A stretch of DNA of 64,000 nt from Terrimesophilobacter sp963702165 (GTDB taxonomy: Bacteria; Actinomycetota; Actinomycetes; Actinomycetales; Microbacteriaceae): contig OY969722.1 in NCBI GenBank assembly GCA_963702165.1, positions 248,001 through 312,000 on the forward strand, read 5' to 3'. A program made the position numbers and the translations under genes. The notes under the pieces are model-generated. The model worked only from the letters and a program-made list of their open reading frames with translations. It had not been told where the DNA came from and did not search any database. This document shows positions 33,931 through 42,269 of the stretch, in pieces. The first letter of the stretch is position 1. Each line of letters starts with the position of its first letter.

Positions 33931-34914
33931 TTGCCCAAGACACTCCCCAAGTTCGTCGCCACGTTCGCCATCGCCGGTTCCATGGTGGTTGCGCTCGCGG
34001 CCTGCTCACCGTCCGAGCCCAAGGCCACCGACAACCCGGCTTCCGAGATCGACTATTGCGCAACGCCATCCGGAGACGCCTCTGACGCCGTCAAGGTGAC
34101 CGGTGAACTCGGATCGGCCCCCAAGGTCGAGTTCGACGGCGGACTCACCGTGTCCGAGACCGAGCGCACCCTCGTGATCAAGGGTGACGGCAAGGAGTTG
34201 CCGTTCAAGGGCACCGCGAATGTCGCGTACTCCGCATACAACGGCGAGACCGGCGAGCTCTTCGAGACCTACGGCTACGGCGAAGAGGGCCCGATCGCGT
34301 TCACCGCCGATCCCTCCACCCTCCTGCCCGGCCTGGTGAAGTCCATCAGCTGCGTGGCGGAAGGCTCCCGCGTCGTGTCGGTCATCCCGCCGAGCGAGGG
34401 CTTCGGTGAGAAGGGCCTCGAAACCAAGGACTTCACGATCAACGGTAAGGACTCGCTCGTCTTCGTCATCGACGTCATCGAAGTCAAGCCGGACAAGGCC
34501 TGGGGCGAGGACCAGCCAGAGCAGCCCGGATTCCCGACCGTCCAGCTCGAAGAAGACGGCACACCGAAGGTCACGGTGCCGAAGGGTGACCCGCCAGCCG
34601 ACCTGCAGGTCGCCGTCCTCAAGCTCGGCGACGGCGAGACAGTGCCGGAAGGCGCAACCGTGCGCGTGCAATACCAGGGCGTGAACTGGGCCACCGGCGA
34701 GATCTTCGACCAGAGCTGGGGCCGCGGGGCCGCCACCTTCTCGCTCGCGCAGGTCGTTCCGGGCTTCAGCCAGGCGATCGCAGGGCAGACGGTCGGTTCG
34801 CAGGTGATCGCGGTGGTCCCACCGGCGCTCGCCTACGGCGAGGACCCGAATGCCCACGAACTCGGTGGTCAGACTCTCGTCTTCGTGATCGACATCCTCG
34901 AGGTCGTCGGCTAG
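33931..34914 (+). CDS. Exported FKBP-type peptidyl-prolyl isomerase, two FKBP domains
   Basis: Starting at TTG 33931 the protein has 327 residues with a lipoprotein signal peptide (VATFAIAGSMVVALAACSP, lipobox LAAC). Two FKBP-like repeats follow: a divergent first one (VAYSAYNGETGELFETYGYG to VFVIDVIEV) and a canonical second one (VRVQYQGVNWATGEIFDQSW, VVPGFSQAIAGQTVGSQVIA, VPPALAYGE, LVFVIDILEV). It should assist folding at the outer face of the membrane. The longer frame from 33847 adds no recognisable sequence before the signal peptide, so the TTG start is preferred. Confidence 0.87.
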   Translation: MPKTLPKFVATFAIAGSMVVALAACSPSEPKATDNPASEIDYCATPSGDASDAVKVTGELGSAPKVEFDGGLTVSETERTLVIKGDGKELPFKGTANVAYSAYNGETGELFETYGYGEEGPIAFTADPSTLLPGLVKSISCVAEGSRVVSVIPPSEGFGEKGLETKDFTINGKDSLVFVIDVIEVKPDKAWGEDQPEQPGFPTVQLEEDGTPKVTVPKGDPPADLQVAVLKLGDGETVPEGATVRVQYQGVNWATGEIFDQSWGRGAATFSLAQVVPGFSQAIAGQTVGSQVIAVVPPALAYGEDPNAHELGGQTLVFVIDILEVVG

Positions 34915-34951
34915 ACAGCGAGCCGAGGGCGCACGTGGAAGACTGAACCTC

Positions 34952-36028
34952 GTGCGTAGGGTCATCATCCTCGGTTCGACGGGGTCCATCGGCGTCCAGG
35001 CGCTCGAGGTCGTGGCCGCGAACCGTGACCGGTTCGAGGTGGTCGGCCTCGGTGCCGGATCCAACCGGGACGCGGTGACTCGTCAGGCCGAACAATTCTC
35101 GGTCGAACACGTCGCGCTCGGTGCCGACGAGGCGGCACAGCTGGTTCGCACCGTCGAAGCAGACGTCGTCGTGAATGGCATCACCGGCTCGGTCGGGCTC
35201 GGACCGACACTCGCCGTGCTCGAGACCAATGCGGTGCTCGCGCTTGCGAACAAGGAGAGCCTCATCGTGGGCGGGTCCCTGGTAAAGGAAGCCGCGGCGC
35301 CCGGCCAACTGGTGCCGGTCGATTCGGAGCACTCCGCCATCGCCCAAGCGCTCATGGCCGGAACCCACGAAGAGATCCGCAGGCTCGTGCTCACAGCATC
35401 CGGTGGTCCATTCCGGGGCAGGTCCCGAGACTCGCTGCGCGAAGTGAAACCGGCGGATGCGCTGGCTCACCCGACGTGGGACATGGGGCGGGTGGTCACC
35501 ACCAACTCGGCGACGCTCGTCAACAAGGGGCTGGAGGTCATCGAGGCGCACCTGCTGTTCGACGTGCCGTACGACGCGATCGACGTGGTTGTGCATCCGC
35601 AGTCGATCGTTCACTCGATGGTCGAGTTCGTCGACGGATCCACCATCGCACAGGCCAGCCCGCCCGACATGCGCCTGCCGATCTCCCTCGCGCTCGACTG
35701 GCCGCACCGCGTGCCCGGGGTCGGCGCGCCGCTCGACTGGACCCGAGCACAGCAGTGGACCTTTGAGCCACTCGACTCCGAGGTGTTCCCCGCGGTAGAC
35801 CTCGCGAAACGGGTGGGGCGCGAGGGCGGAACCTACCCGGCCGTGTTCAACGCCGCCAACGAGGTCGCGGTGGACGCGTTCCATGACGGAAGGATCAGCT
35901 TCCTCGACATCGTCGACACGGTGAGCCGCGTCGTGGACGCGCACGAGCCGGGCGAGCCGTCACTTGACGGCGTCCTGGACGCGGAGCGCTGGGCGCGATC
36001 CGAAGCCGAACGGGCGGTGGGACGCTGA
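34952..36028 (+). CDS. dxr: 1-deoxy-D-xylulose-5-phosphate reductoisomerase
   Basis: A 358-residue DXR, second step of the MEP isoprenoid pathway (DXP to MEP with NADPH). N-terminal Rossmann motif ILGSTGSIGVQALEVV, LANKESLIVGG, the metal/substrate motif VDSEHSAIAQAL, the flexible loop ASGGPFRG and MGRVVTTNSATLVNKGLEVI. C-terminus carries YPAVFNAANEVAVDAF. Begins at GTG 34952 and overlaps the next frame by CTGA. Confidence 0.97.
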   Translation: MRRVIILGSTGSIGVQALEVVAANRDRFEVVGLGAGSNRDAVTRQAEQFSVEHVALGADEAAQLVRTVEADVVVNGITGSVGLGPTLAVLETNAVLALANKESLIVGGSLVKEAAAPGQLVPVDSEHSAIAQALMAGTHEEIRRLVLTASGGPFRGRSRDSLREVKPADALAHPTWDMGRVVTTNSATLVNKGLEVIEAHLLFDVPYDAIDVVVHPQSIVHSMVEFVDGSTIAQASPPDMRLPISLALDWPHRVPGVGAPLDWTRAQQWTFEPLDSEVFPAVDLAKRVGREGGTYPAVFNAANEVAVDAFHDGRISFLDIVDTVSRVVDAHEPGEPSLDGVLDAERWARSEAERAVGR

Positions 36029-36540
36029 CGCCGGTCGAAGAGGCCATCGCCGATGGTCGGAAGCTCGCCGACTACGCGAGCAGGATGAAGGTCAAGAACG
36101 CCGTCATCATCCGCGCCCTCACGGGCGACCGACGGTTCGATCCCGAGCAGTACCTGCCGGAGGCGAAGGCCGCGCTGGGCGGGTTGGCTCGCGAGTTCGA
36201 CGAAGCCGGCGATCGGCTCGACGTCCAGATCCGCCAGCTCAGGGGGCGCAGGGGCAAGGCGACCCACGCGCACGACTACCGGCAAGCCGATGCGTCGAAC
36301 CTTCGGCTGCGTGCAACGGTGCTCCGCGCGCTGTCCGACGAGCTGCGCAGACTCATCGACGACCGGGATCACCTGCTCGGCCTGATCGAGAGCGCGCGAA
36401 AGGACGCCTGGGGCGACATCTCCAGAGCGGTGATGGACACGCTCAACCGCCAGGTCGTTGTCGTCGACGACGACTATCTCCGAGAGCGGGAGGAGCGCAT
36501 GGGTCTCGTTGTCGACGACCTGCGCCGCCTGATGGACTGA
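36025..36540 (+). CDS. Conserved hypothetical protein downstream of dxr
   Basis: A mainly helical, highly charged cytosolic protein. The frame has similarity-like continuity (TPVEEAIADGRKLADYASRM) upstream of its first ATG at 36085, and the only start-like codon there is CTG 36025, which overlaps the dxr stop as CTGA. From CTG it has 171 residues, from ATG 151. Features include KNAVIIRALTGDRRFDPEQY, a central basic coil (RQLRGRRGKATHAHDYRQAD) and ARKDAWGDISRAVMDTLNRQ. I recognise it as a type seen in this position in Microbacteriaceae but know no function. Confidence 0.7.
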   Translation: MTPVEEAIADGRKLADYASRMKVKNAVIIRALTGDRRFDPEQYLPEAKAALGGLAREFDEAGDRLDVQIRQLRGRRGKATHAHDYRQADASNLRLRATVLRALSDELRRLIDDRDHLLGLIESARKDAWGDISRAVMDTLNRQVVVVDDDYLREREERMGLVVDDLRRLMD

Positions 36541-36549
36541 TCGGGCACG

Positions 36550-37023
36550 TCAGTTGTTGTTGCCCTTGTCGCCCTTCTTGTCCTCTTTGTCCTTCTTGTC
36601 CTTCTTGTCCTTGTCTTTCTTCTTTTCCTTCTCGTTGTCCTTCTTGCCGTCGTTCCCGTGGTTGCCGTTTCCGCCCTGGTTCGACGCCGGTGGCTCGGGC
36701 GGGGGAGGGGCCGGCTGTTGGGCAGCAATGGCGGCTTCCAGATCGGCACGGACAAGTGCGATAGCGGCAAGGATGCTGTCGTAGCGTTCCGGCGTGATCA
36801 ATCCGCGCGCAAGCGCGTCCTTCACCTCCACCTCCAGTTCAGCGACCTTCTGGAGTGCGGCCTCGAATTCGGCGGTCGAGGCAGCCGTACTCACTTCGAG
36901 CACGCGCTCCTGGAACATCGCTGCCGCATCCGGATCGAAACTGGGCGACTGGGCGCATCCAGACAGCACGACGGCCGCCGACAGCACGACGGCAGTGACG
37001 GTGGCGCGCGTACGGGTCATCAT
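36550..37023 (-). CDS. Lipoprotein with Lys/Asp-rich C-terminal tail
   Basis: A 157-residue lipoprotein: signal peptide with lipobox LSGC (Cys about 23), an Ala/Glu-rich helical domain (about 30-100, QERVLEVSTAASTAEFEAAL), a Pro-rich hinge (PAPPPPEPPASNQGG), and a 35-residue tail of KD/KK repeats ending GDKGNNN. It overlaps the kinase gene by ATGA, so it is made with the kinase and may be its extracellular partner or a wall-binding anchor. The tail could bind acidic wall polymers. Confidence 0.75.
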   Translation of the reverse strand: MMTRTRATVTAVVLSAAVVLSGCAQSPSFDPDAAAMFQERVLEVSTAASTAEFEAALQKVAELEVEVKDALARGLITPERYDSILAAIALVRADLEAAIAAQQPAPPPPEPPASNQGGNGNHGNDGKKDNEKEKKKDKDKKDKKDKEDKKGDKGNNN

Positions 37024-38201
37024 GGCGTCACCGTTCTCTGCAGTTGTTCAAGATGGGTGCCAAGCGGCCCCTCGACTACCGGGTAGTCCGGTGCGGCCGG
37101 CGGCTCTGGGGTGAGCGTCGGGATGATGGTCAGCGCGACCACGACCGCGAGCACGAGCGCCGTGAGGATGCCGGCTATGAGGGCGACGCGCTTGGCGCCT
37201 ATCGCGCGCAACCAGGAGTGGCGCGGTTCAGCGGCTGCCTCGGCAGTCACGTCAACGGCCTTCGGCGCGGTGGTCGGCCGGTGATTTACCACGGGCGCGG
37301 TGGTCTGCGTGTCGGATGTCTCCCGCTCGAGCACCGGGTAGCGCATGGTCTGCTCGTACGGCTCGGGCAGTGCCGCGATCTCCAGTGACACGTCGCGTGC
37401 GCTCGGGCGCTCGTCTGGCTCGCGCGCGGTCATCCGCCGAATCAGGGCAGCCCATCCGGCCGGCACCGAATCGGGGATGTCGACGTCGGAGTTCACGCGG
37501 GCCATCATCGACTCCATCGCAGAACCCGGGAACGCGCGTTCGCCCGTCAGGCACTCGAGCAGCACCAGTCCGAACGCGTACACGTCGCTCGCCGGCGTGA
37601 TCGCGCCGCCGAGCGCCTGTTCCGGGCTGAAGTAGCTCGCGGTGCCGAGCACGGTGCCCGTCGCGGTGATGCGGCCGCCATCGACCAGGCGGGCGATGCC
37701 GAAATCGGCGAGCTTCGCGTGCGGTCCGGACTCGTCGTCTCCGCGATCGGTGAGGAGGATGTTGCCCGGCTTGATGTCACGGTGCACCACGCCGTTCGCG
37801 TGAATGTAGGCGAGTGCGTCGGCGAGCTGCCAGCCGATCACGGCGACTTCGACGGAGGAGACCGGCCCGGCCGAGAGCCTCGCACGAAGATCGTCGCCCG
37901 GCACGTACTCCATCACGAGAAATGACGTACCAGTGGCCTCGTCGGTGCCCGCGTCGAAGAGTGTGACCAATGCGGGGTGATTCAATGCCGCGAGGGTGCG
38001 CACCTCGTGCTGCTGCCGCTCCAGTTCGTCCTCTTGACTGACGTCGGAACGGTACAGCTTGACGGCCACCTGACGGCCCAGAGCCTCGTCGAACGCGAGG
38101 TAGACGGATGCCATCCCGCCCCGACCGAGCAACGACTCGGTCCGGAAACGCCCAGCGAGGACGGATCCGATCGGTTGTTCAGTTCCCAGGTCGGCAGGCA
38201 C
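37020..38201 (-). CDS. Membrane Ser/Thr protein kinase (PknB-type catalytic domain)
   Basis: A 393-residue kinase. The domain spans about 15-275: glycine loop LLGRGGMASVYLAF, Lys in VAVKLY, catalytic loop VVHRDIKPGNILLT, DFG in KLADFGIARL, and ASYFSPEQALGG in place of APE. A juxtamembrane Thr-rich segment precedes one transmembrane helix (about 339-362), and only about 30 residues follow outside, without PASTA repeats. GTG 38201 is used. A co-translated lipoprotein follows. Confidence 0.92.
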   Translation of the reverse strand: MPADLGTEQPIGSVLAGRFRTESLLGRGGMASVYLAFDEALGRQVAVKLYRSDVSQEDELERQQHEVRTLAALNHPALVTLFDAGTDEATGTSFLVMEYVPGDDLRARLSAGPVSSVEVAVIGWQLADALAYIHANGVVHRDIKPGNILLTDRGDDESGPHAKLADFGIARLVDGGRITATGTVLGTASYFSPEQALGGAITPASDVYAFGLVLLECLTGERAFPGSAMESMMARVNSDVDIPDSVPAGWAALIRRMTAREPDERPSARDVSLEIAALPEPYEQTMRYPVLERETSDTQTTAPVVNHRPTTAPKAVDVTAEAAAEPRHSWLRAIGAKRVALIAGILTALVLAVVVALTIIPTLTPEPPAAPDYPVVEGPLGTHLEQLQRTVTP

Positions 38202-38251
38202 GTTCTCTCTTTCGGGGAGGACGATCGTTCTCTCTTCAGGGGCAGGACGAT
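38201..38251. repeat. Imperfect tandem repeat in the kinase gene leader
   Basis: Two 25-26 bp units, CGTTCTCTCTTTCGGGG-AGGACGAT (38201-38225) and CGTTCTCTCTTCAGGGG-C-AGGACGAT (38226-38251). On the reverse strand each contains GAGAGAACG, the putative ribosome-binding region of the kinase gene, so the leader has been duplicated. Confidence 0.6.
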
Positions 38252-38296
38252 CATGTTATCGAGCAACCCTGAAGACTCCCGAAGTTCCTTAGCGAG

Positions 38297-38302
38297 TATC
38301 CT
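38297..38302 (+). promoter_or_regulatory. Leaderless -10 box of the site-2 protease gene
   Basis: TATCCT lies 6 nt before GTG 38309, with no Shine-Dalgarno. Confidence 0.55.
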
Positions 38303-38308
38303 GTACCG

Positions 38309-39637
38309 GTGGAAACCGTGCTTCTGTATGTCGTGGGCGTTGTTATCATCGCGCTCGGGCTGGCGCTGTCGATCGCGCTGCACGAAATCGGCCACCTCTT
38401 GCCCGCGAAGCTGTTCGGGGTACGCGTTTCCCAGTACATGATCGGTTTCGGGCCGACGCTGTGGTCCAAGCGCAAGGGAGAGACCGAGTACGGCTTCAAG
38501 GCCATCCCGCTTGGCGGGTACGTCTCGATGGCGGGCATGTACCCTCCGGCCAAACCGGGCGAGAAGGCACGCACGTCGAGTACCGGCTTCTTCCAGTCGA
38601 TGGTTCAGGATGCGCGCACCGTTAACGCGGAGACCGTGCCAGAGGGCCAGGAGCACCGCACCTTCTACCGCCTGCCGGTGTGGAAGCGGATCATCATCAT
38701 GGCCGGCGGGCCGTTCATGAACCTTCTCATCGCCGTCGCGCTCTTCGCCGTGGTGCTGTGCGGCTTCGGAGTGCAACAGGTGTCCACGACCGTCGGAAGC
38801 GTCAACGAGTGCCTGATCCCGGCATCCGCCAAACAGCGCGACTGCGGGCCGAGCGATCCGGCGGCTCCGGCGGCCGCGGCCGGCATCCTCCCCGGTGACA
38901 CCCTGGTCTCTGTCAACGGCCAGGCCATTAAGAGCTGGCAGGACAGCACCGCGATCATTCAGAAGTCCGCCGGCGAACCGATCGACATCGTCGTCAAGCG
39001 CGACGGCAAGAACATCGACGTGGTTGCCACTCCGGCGCTGACGGAGCGCTACGTCTTCGACGACAACGGCGAGGTCGCAACCGGCAAGGACGGTGCTCCG
39101 CTCACTGAGCAGGTCGGGATGCTCGGCATCACCGCTGCGTACAAGGCCGTTCCGCAACCGCCGAGCGCTGTGCTCCCCGCGGTGGGTCAGAACATCAGCG
39201 GCGTCACGGGCATCATCCTGAATCTCCCGCAGCGGCTCGTCGACGTCGCCAACGCGGCGTTCGGGCCCGACCAGCGCGACCCGAACGGGCCGATGAGCGT
39301 TGTCGGCGTGGGGCGGATCGCCGGTGAGGTCACGAGCATCAACACCATCCCGATCGCCGACCGCGCCGCCTACCTGATCGGCCTGGTCGCATCCGTGAAC
39401 GTTGCCCTGCTGGTCTTCAACCTGGTGCCGCTGATGCCCCTGGATGGCGGACATATCGCCGGCGCCGCGTGGGAGGGCATCCGCCGCTTCTTCGCGAAGC
39501 TGTTCGGGCGCCGCGACCCGGGCCCGTTCGACGCGGCCCGGTTCATCCCGATCACCTTCGGCGTCGTGATCCTGCTCGGAGGCATGAGCCTGCTGCTGAT
39601 CTACGCCGACATCGTCAAGCCGATCTCCCTGCTCTGA
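38309..39637 (+). CDS. rseP: Site-2 intramembrane zinc metalloprotease (RseP/Rip1-like)
   Basis: A 442-residue M50 protease that cuts anti-sigma factors and signal-peptide remnants within the membrane. Zinc motif ALHEIGHLLPAKLFGV in the first helix (about 24-39), conserved IGFGPTLWSKRKGETEYGFKA loop region, a PDZ domain (about 190-270, GILPGDTLVSVNGQAI), and the second active-site helix with LVPLMPLDGGH (about 375-386). Three to four helices. The linked sigma/anti-sigma pairs in this window are possible but unproven clients. Confidence 0.94.
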   Translation: METVLLYVVGVVIIALGLALSIALHEIGHLLPAKLFGVRVSQYMIGFGPTLWSKRKGETEYGFKAIPLGGYVSMAGMYPPAKPGEKARTSSTGFFQSMVQDARTVNAETVPEGQEHRTFYRLPVWKRIIIMAGGPFMNLLIAVALFAVVLCGFGVQQVSTTVGSVNECLIPASAKQRDCGPSDPAAPAAAAGILPGDTLVSVNGQAIKSWQDSTAIIQKSAGEPIDIVVKRDGKNIDVVATPALTERYVFDDNGEVATGKDGAPLTEQVGMLGITAAYKAVPQPPSAVLPAVGQNISGVTGIILNLPQRLVDVANAAFGPDQRDPNGPMSVVGVGRIAGEVTSINTIPIADRAAYLIGLVASVNVALLVFNLVPLMPLDGGHIAGAAWEGIRRFFAKLFGRRDPGPFDAARFIPITFGVVILLGGMSLLLIYADIVKPISLL

Positions 39638-39649
39638 CCCACCGGCATC

Positions 39650-39705
39650 GAGTCGGGAGTTGTTGCCCTTATGGCATGGCTCATAAGGGCGTTAAGTCCC
39701 GACTC
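39650..39705. terminator. Two-tier hairpin between rseP and thiolase
   Basis: Outer arms GAGTCGGGA/TCCCGACTC (39650-39658, 39697-39705), a 6-nt by 6-nt internal loop, and inner arms GCCCTTATG/CATAAGGGC (39665-39673, 39682-39690) around an 8-nt loop. It sits between convergent genes and probably terminates both. Confidence 0.7.
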
Positions 39706-39719
39706 AACGGGATGGAGGG

Positions 39720-40895
39720 CTAGAGGGAGAGCAGCAGCGCCTCGCCCTGACCGCCGCCGCCGCACAGCGCGACCGCGGCCTTGCCCGAGCCGCGACGCTT
39801 GAGCTCGTAGGCCGCGTGCAGCGCGAGGCGGGCACCGGATGCGCCGATCGGGTGCCCGATCGCGATCGCACCGCCGTGGATGTTCACGTTGTCGAGGCTC
39901 ACGCCGAGCGCACGCGCCGAGTGCAGTGACACCGCGGCGAATGCCTCGTTGATCTCGATGAAGTCGAGATCGGCGGTCGACCAGCCCTGGCGCTCGAGCG
40001 CCGCGGTGATCGCATGCGCCGGCTGTGCGTGCAGCGAGTTGTCCGGGCCGGCGACCTGGCCTGGGGCTCCGATGACGGCGAGGTAGTCGAGGTTGTTCGC
40101 CTCCGCGTACTCGCGACTGGCGAGGATGACCGCGGCTGCACCGTCGGAGATGGGGGAGGAGTTGCCCGCAGTGATGGTGCCACCCTCGGCGAACGCCGGA
40201 CGCAGCCCGGAGAGCGACTCGGGAGTGGAGTCGGGGCGCACGCCCTCGTCGGTGTCGACGACGGTGTCGCCCTTGCGGCCCTTGATGGTGACCGGCACGA
40301 TCTCCTCGGCGATCAGACCTGTAGCAGCGGCTGCCCGCTGGTGGGATGCGGCGGCGACCTCGTCCTGGTCTTCGCGGCTGATGCTGAGCGACGGGTTGTG
40401 CTTCTCGGTGGAGATGCCCATCGACTCGCGGTCGAACGCATCCGTCAGTCCGTCGTGAGCCATGGTGTCGACCACAGCGGTGTTGCCGTAGGACCAGCCA
40501 CGGCGTGAACCGGGCAGCACGTGCGGTGCGTTGGACATGGATTCCTGTCCGCCGACCGCGACCACCTCTGCCTCGCCCGAGCGGATGAGCCGGGCGCCGT
40601 CGATGATCGCGGCGAGCCCGGAGAGGCAGATCTTGTTGATGGTGGTGGCTGGGACGTTCCAGCCGATGCCCGCGTGGATCGCGGCCTGGCGAGCCGGTCC
40701 CTGGCCGAGGCCGGCAGTGAGCACGTTGCCCATGATGACCGCGTCGATCGCGTCGACGTCGACCCCGGAGCGCTCGATGGCGCCCTTCAGGGCGATCGTG
40801 CCCAGCTCGACGGCGCTGAGGGAGGACAGCGCGCCGTTCATCTTCCCTTGTGGGGTGCGTGCTCCGGCGAGGATGACGACATCGCGTGTGGTCAT
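39720..40895 (-). CDS. Acetyl-CoA acetyltransferase (thiolase)
   Basis: A 391-residue thiolase that cleaves acetoacetyl-CoA (or another 3-oxoacyl-CoA) with CoA to acetyl-CoA. Nucleophile Cys in INKICLSGLAAI (about 89), GMExMS-like GGQESMSNAPHVLPG, His in GGAIAIGHPIGASGA (about 347) and second Cys in VALCGGGGQGEAL (about 377). ATG 40895 has GGAG upstream; ATG 40910 is in frame. Its gene is divergent from the Liv-type operon that encodes a 3-hydroxybutyrate-type dehydrogenase and CoA-transferase, so it probably completes that pathway. Confidence 0.92.
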   Translation of the reverse strand: MTTRDVVILAGARTPQGKMNGALSSLSAVELGTIALKGAIERSGVDVDAIDAVIMGNVLTAGLGQGPARQAAIHAGIGWNVPATTINKICLSGLAAIIDGARLIRSGEAEVVAVGGQESMSNAPHVLPGSRRGWSYGNTAVVDTMAHDGLTDAFDRESMGISTEKHNPSLSISREDQDEVAAASHQRAAAATGLIAEEIVPVTIKGRKGDTVVDTDEGVRPDSTPESLSGLRPAFAEGGTITAGNSSPISDGAAAVILASREYAEANNLDYLAVIGAPGQVAGPDNSLHAQPAHAITAALERQGWSTADLDFIEINEAFAAVSLHSARALGVSLDNVNIHGGAIAIGHPIGASGARLALHAAYELKRRGSGKAAVALCGGGGQGEALLLSL

Positions 40896-40960
40896 GGGTT
40901 GCGGCTCCATTGCTCGTTCGCGCCGTTTACGGTGGTACGGCGCAGTGCCCGTGTGTCTGC

Positions 40961-40990
40961 TTGACACTCTACTTCGAATGGTACTACTTT
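40961..40990 (+). promoter_or_regulatory. Probable promoter of the Liv/catabolic operon
   Basis: TTGACA (40961-40966), an 18-nt spacer, and TACTTT (40985-40990), about 70 nt before the binding-protein ATG. The stretch between the two divergent genes is the natural target for the operon's TetR regulator. Confidence 0.45.
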
Positions 40991-41060
40991 GCTGAGACCT
41001 GAATCGTCTGTCATATTGGCGGGCGAACCCCACGTCACCAACAGCACGAAAGGCATTCAC

Positions 41061-42253
41061 ATGCGGGTAACAAAGAAGTACCTGGCACCGGCCATTCTGG
41101 CCGTCGCGGGTCTGGCCCTAGCCGGATGCGCACCGTCGACCTCCACTCCTGAGCCGGGCACCAACGGAGAGGATCTCGCAGCGGTCAACGTTGCGGTCAT
41201 CACCTCCGAGACCGGTCCGCTCGCCCTCTACGGCCAGGCCTACCTGAACGGCTTCGAGGCCGGCCTCGACTACGCGACCGACGGCACCGGAAAGGTTGAC
41301 GGCCGCGAGATCAACATCACCCACGCCGACGACGCCGGCGACACCGACAAGGCCGTGACCGCGGCCAAGAACTTCATCGGTGACGGCTACAAGATCATCG
41401 CCGGCACCGCGGCATCCGGCATCGCACTCGCGCTCGCCGAGCAGGCCGAGCAGAACAAGATCCTGTACATCTCCGGCCCCGCCGCAGCCGACGCCATCAC
41501 CGGCGTCAACGACTACACGTTCCGCTCGGGCCGCCAGACCATCCAGGACATCTCCACCGCAGGCACCTTCGCGGGTGACGTCAACGGCAAGACGGTCCTC
41601 GTCTTCGCGCAGGACACCGCGTTCGGCCAGGGCAACTTCGCCGGCGTCACGGCAGTGCTCGGCGGCCAGGGCGCGACGGTCGTGAGCGAGCTCGTCCCCG
41701 AGGACGCCACCGAGTTCACGCCGTTCGCCCAGCAGATCAATGACGTGAAGCCGGACCTGGTGTTCGTCGCATGGGCGGGCGCAACCTCCGCAGCCATGTG
41801 GCAGGCGCTCTCGCAGCAGGGCGTGTTCGACGACTTCCCGGTCGTCACCGGCCTCGGTGACGTCTCCACCTACGGCGCCTACGGCCGCGGCGAGCGAGAA
41901 GATCAGCTTCCTCAACCACTACTTCGGTGGCGCTGCCGGGACTGACGCCGAGAAGTTGCATGATCGAGCACCTCGAGAAGAACGGCCACGTCGCCGACCT
42001 CTTCTCGCCCGACGGCTTCGTCGCGGCGCAGATGATCGTTCGCGCGATCAGCGAGGGCGGCGGAGACGACGTCGACAAGATGATCGCATCGCTCGAGGGC
42101 TGGACCTTCGACTCGGTCAAGGGTGAGCTCACCATCCGTGCCAAGGACCACGCAGTCATCCAGCCGATGTTCCAGGCGCGACTCAAGGCACAGGGCGGCA
42201 CCTACGTCCCCGAGCTGATCAAGGTCGTCGACGCCAAGACCGTCGAGCCGTAA
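41061..42253 (+). pseudogene. Liv-type ABC transporter substrate-binding lipoprotein, two +1 frameshifts
   Basis: Starts at ATG 41061 (GAAAGG 7 nt upstream) with a lipoprotein signal peptide (lipobox LAGC) and a Peripla_BP_6 fold: VNVAVITSETGPLALYGQAY, THADDAGDTDKAVTAAKNFI, GTAASGIALALAEQAEQNKI. After STYGAYG the frame shifts (extra base near 41886) into SEKISFLNHYFGGAAGTDAE, and shifts again near 41959 into MIEHLEKNGHVADLFSPDGF to the end. Removing two bases gives 396 residues, the normal length for LivK-type receptors. It would capture the substrate for the LivGFHM genes that follow. Sequencing error and true inactivation are both possible. Confidence 0.85.
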
Positions 42254-42269
42254 GCGACAAGCAAGAAAC

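Noticed and set aside
35964..36764. 266-codon plus-strand frame beyond dxr
   Set aside because: It changes character repeatedly and crosses the reverse lipoprotein gene, whose Lys codons create its Ser/Cys/Pro repeats.
36554..36784. Phe/Leu/Ser-rich frame that looks like a membrane protein
   Set aside because: It is the complement of the lipoprotein's Lys/Asp tail.
41857..42126. Separate small gene within the binding-protein region
   Set aside because: Its useful part is simply the middle segment of the frameshifted binding protein; the rest is out of frame.
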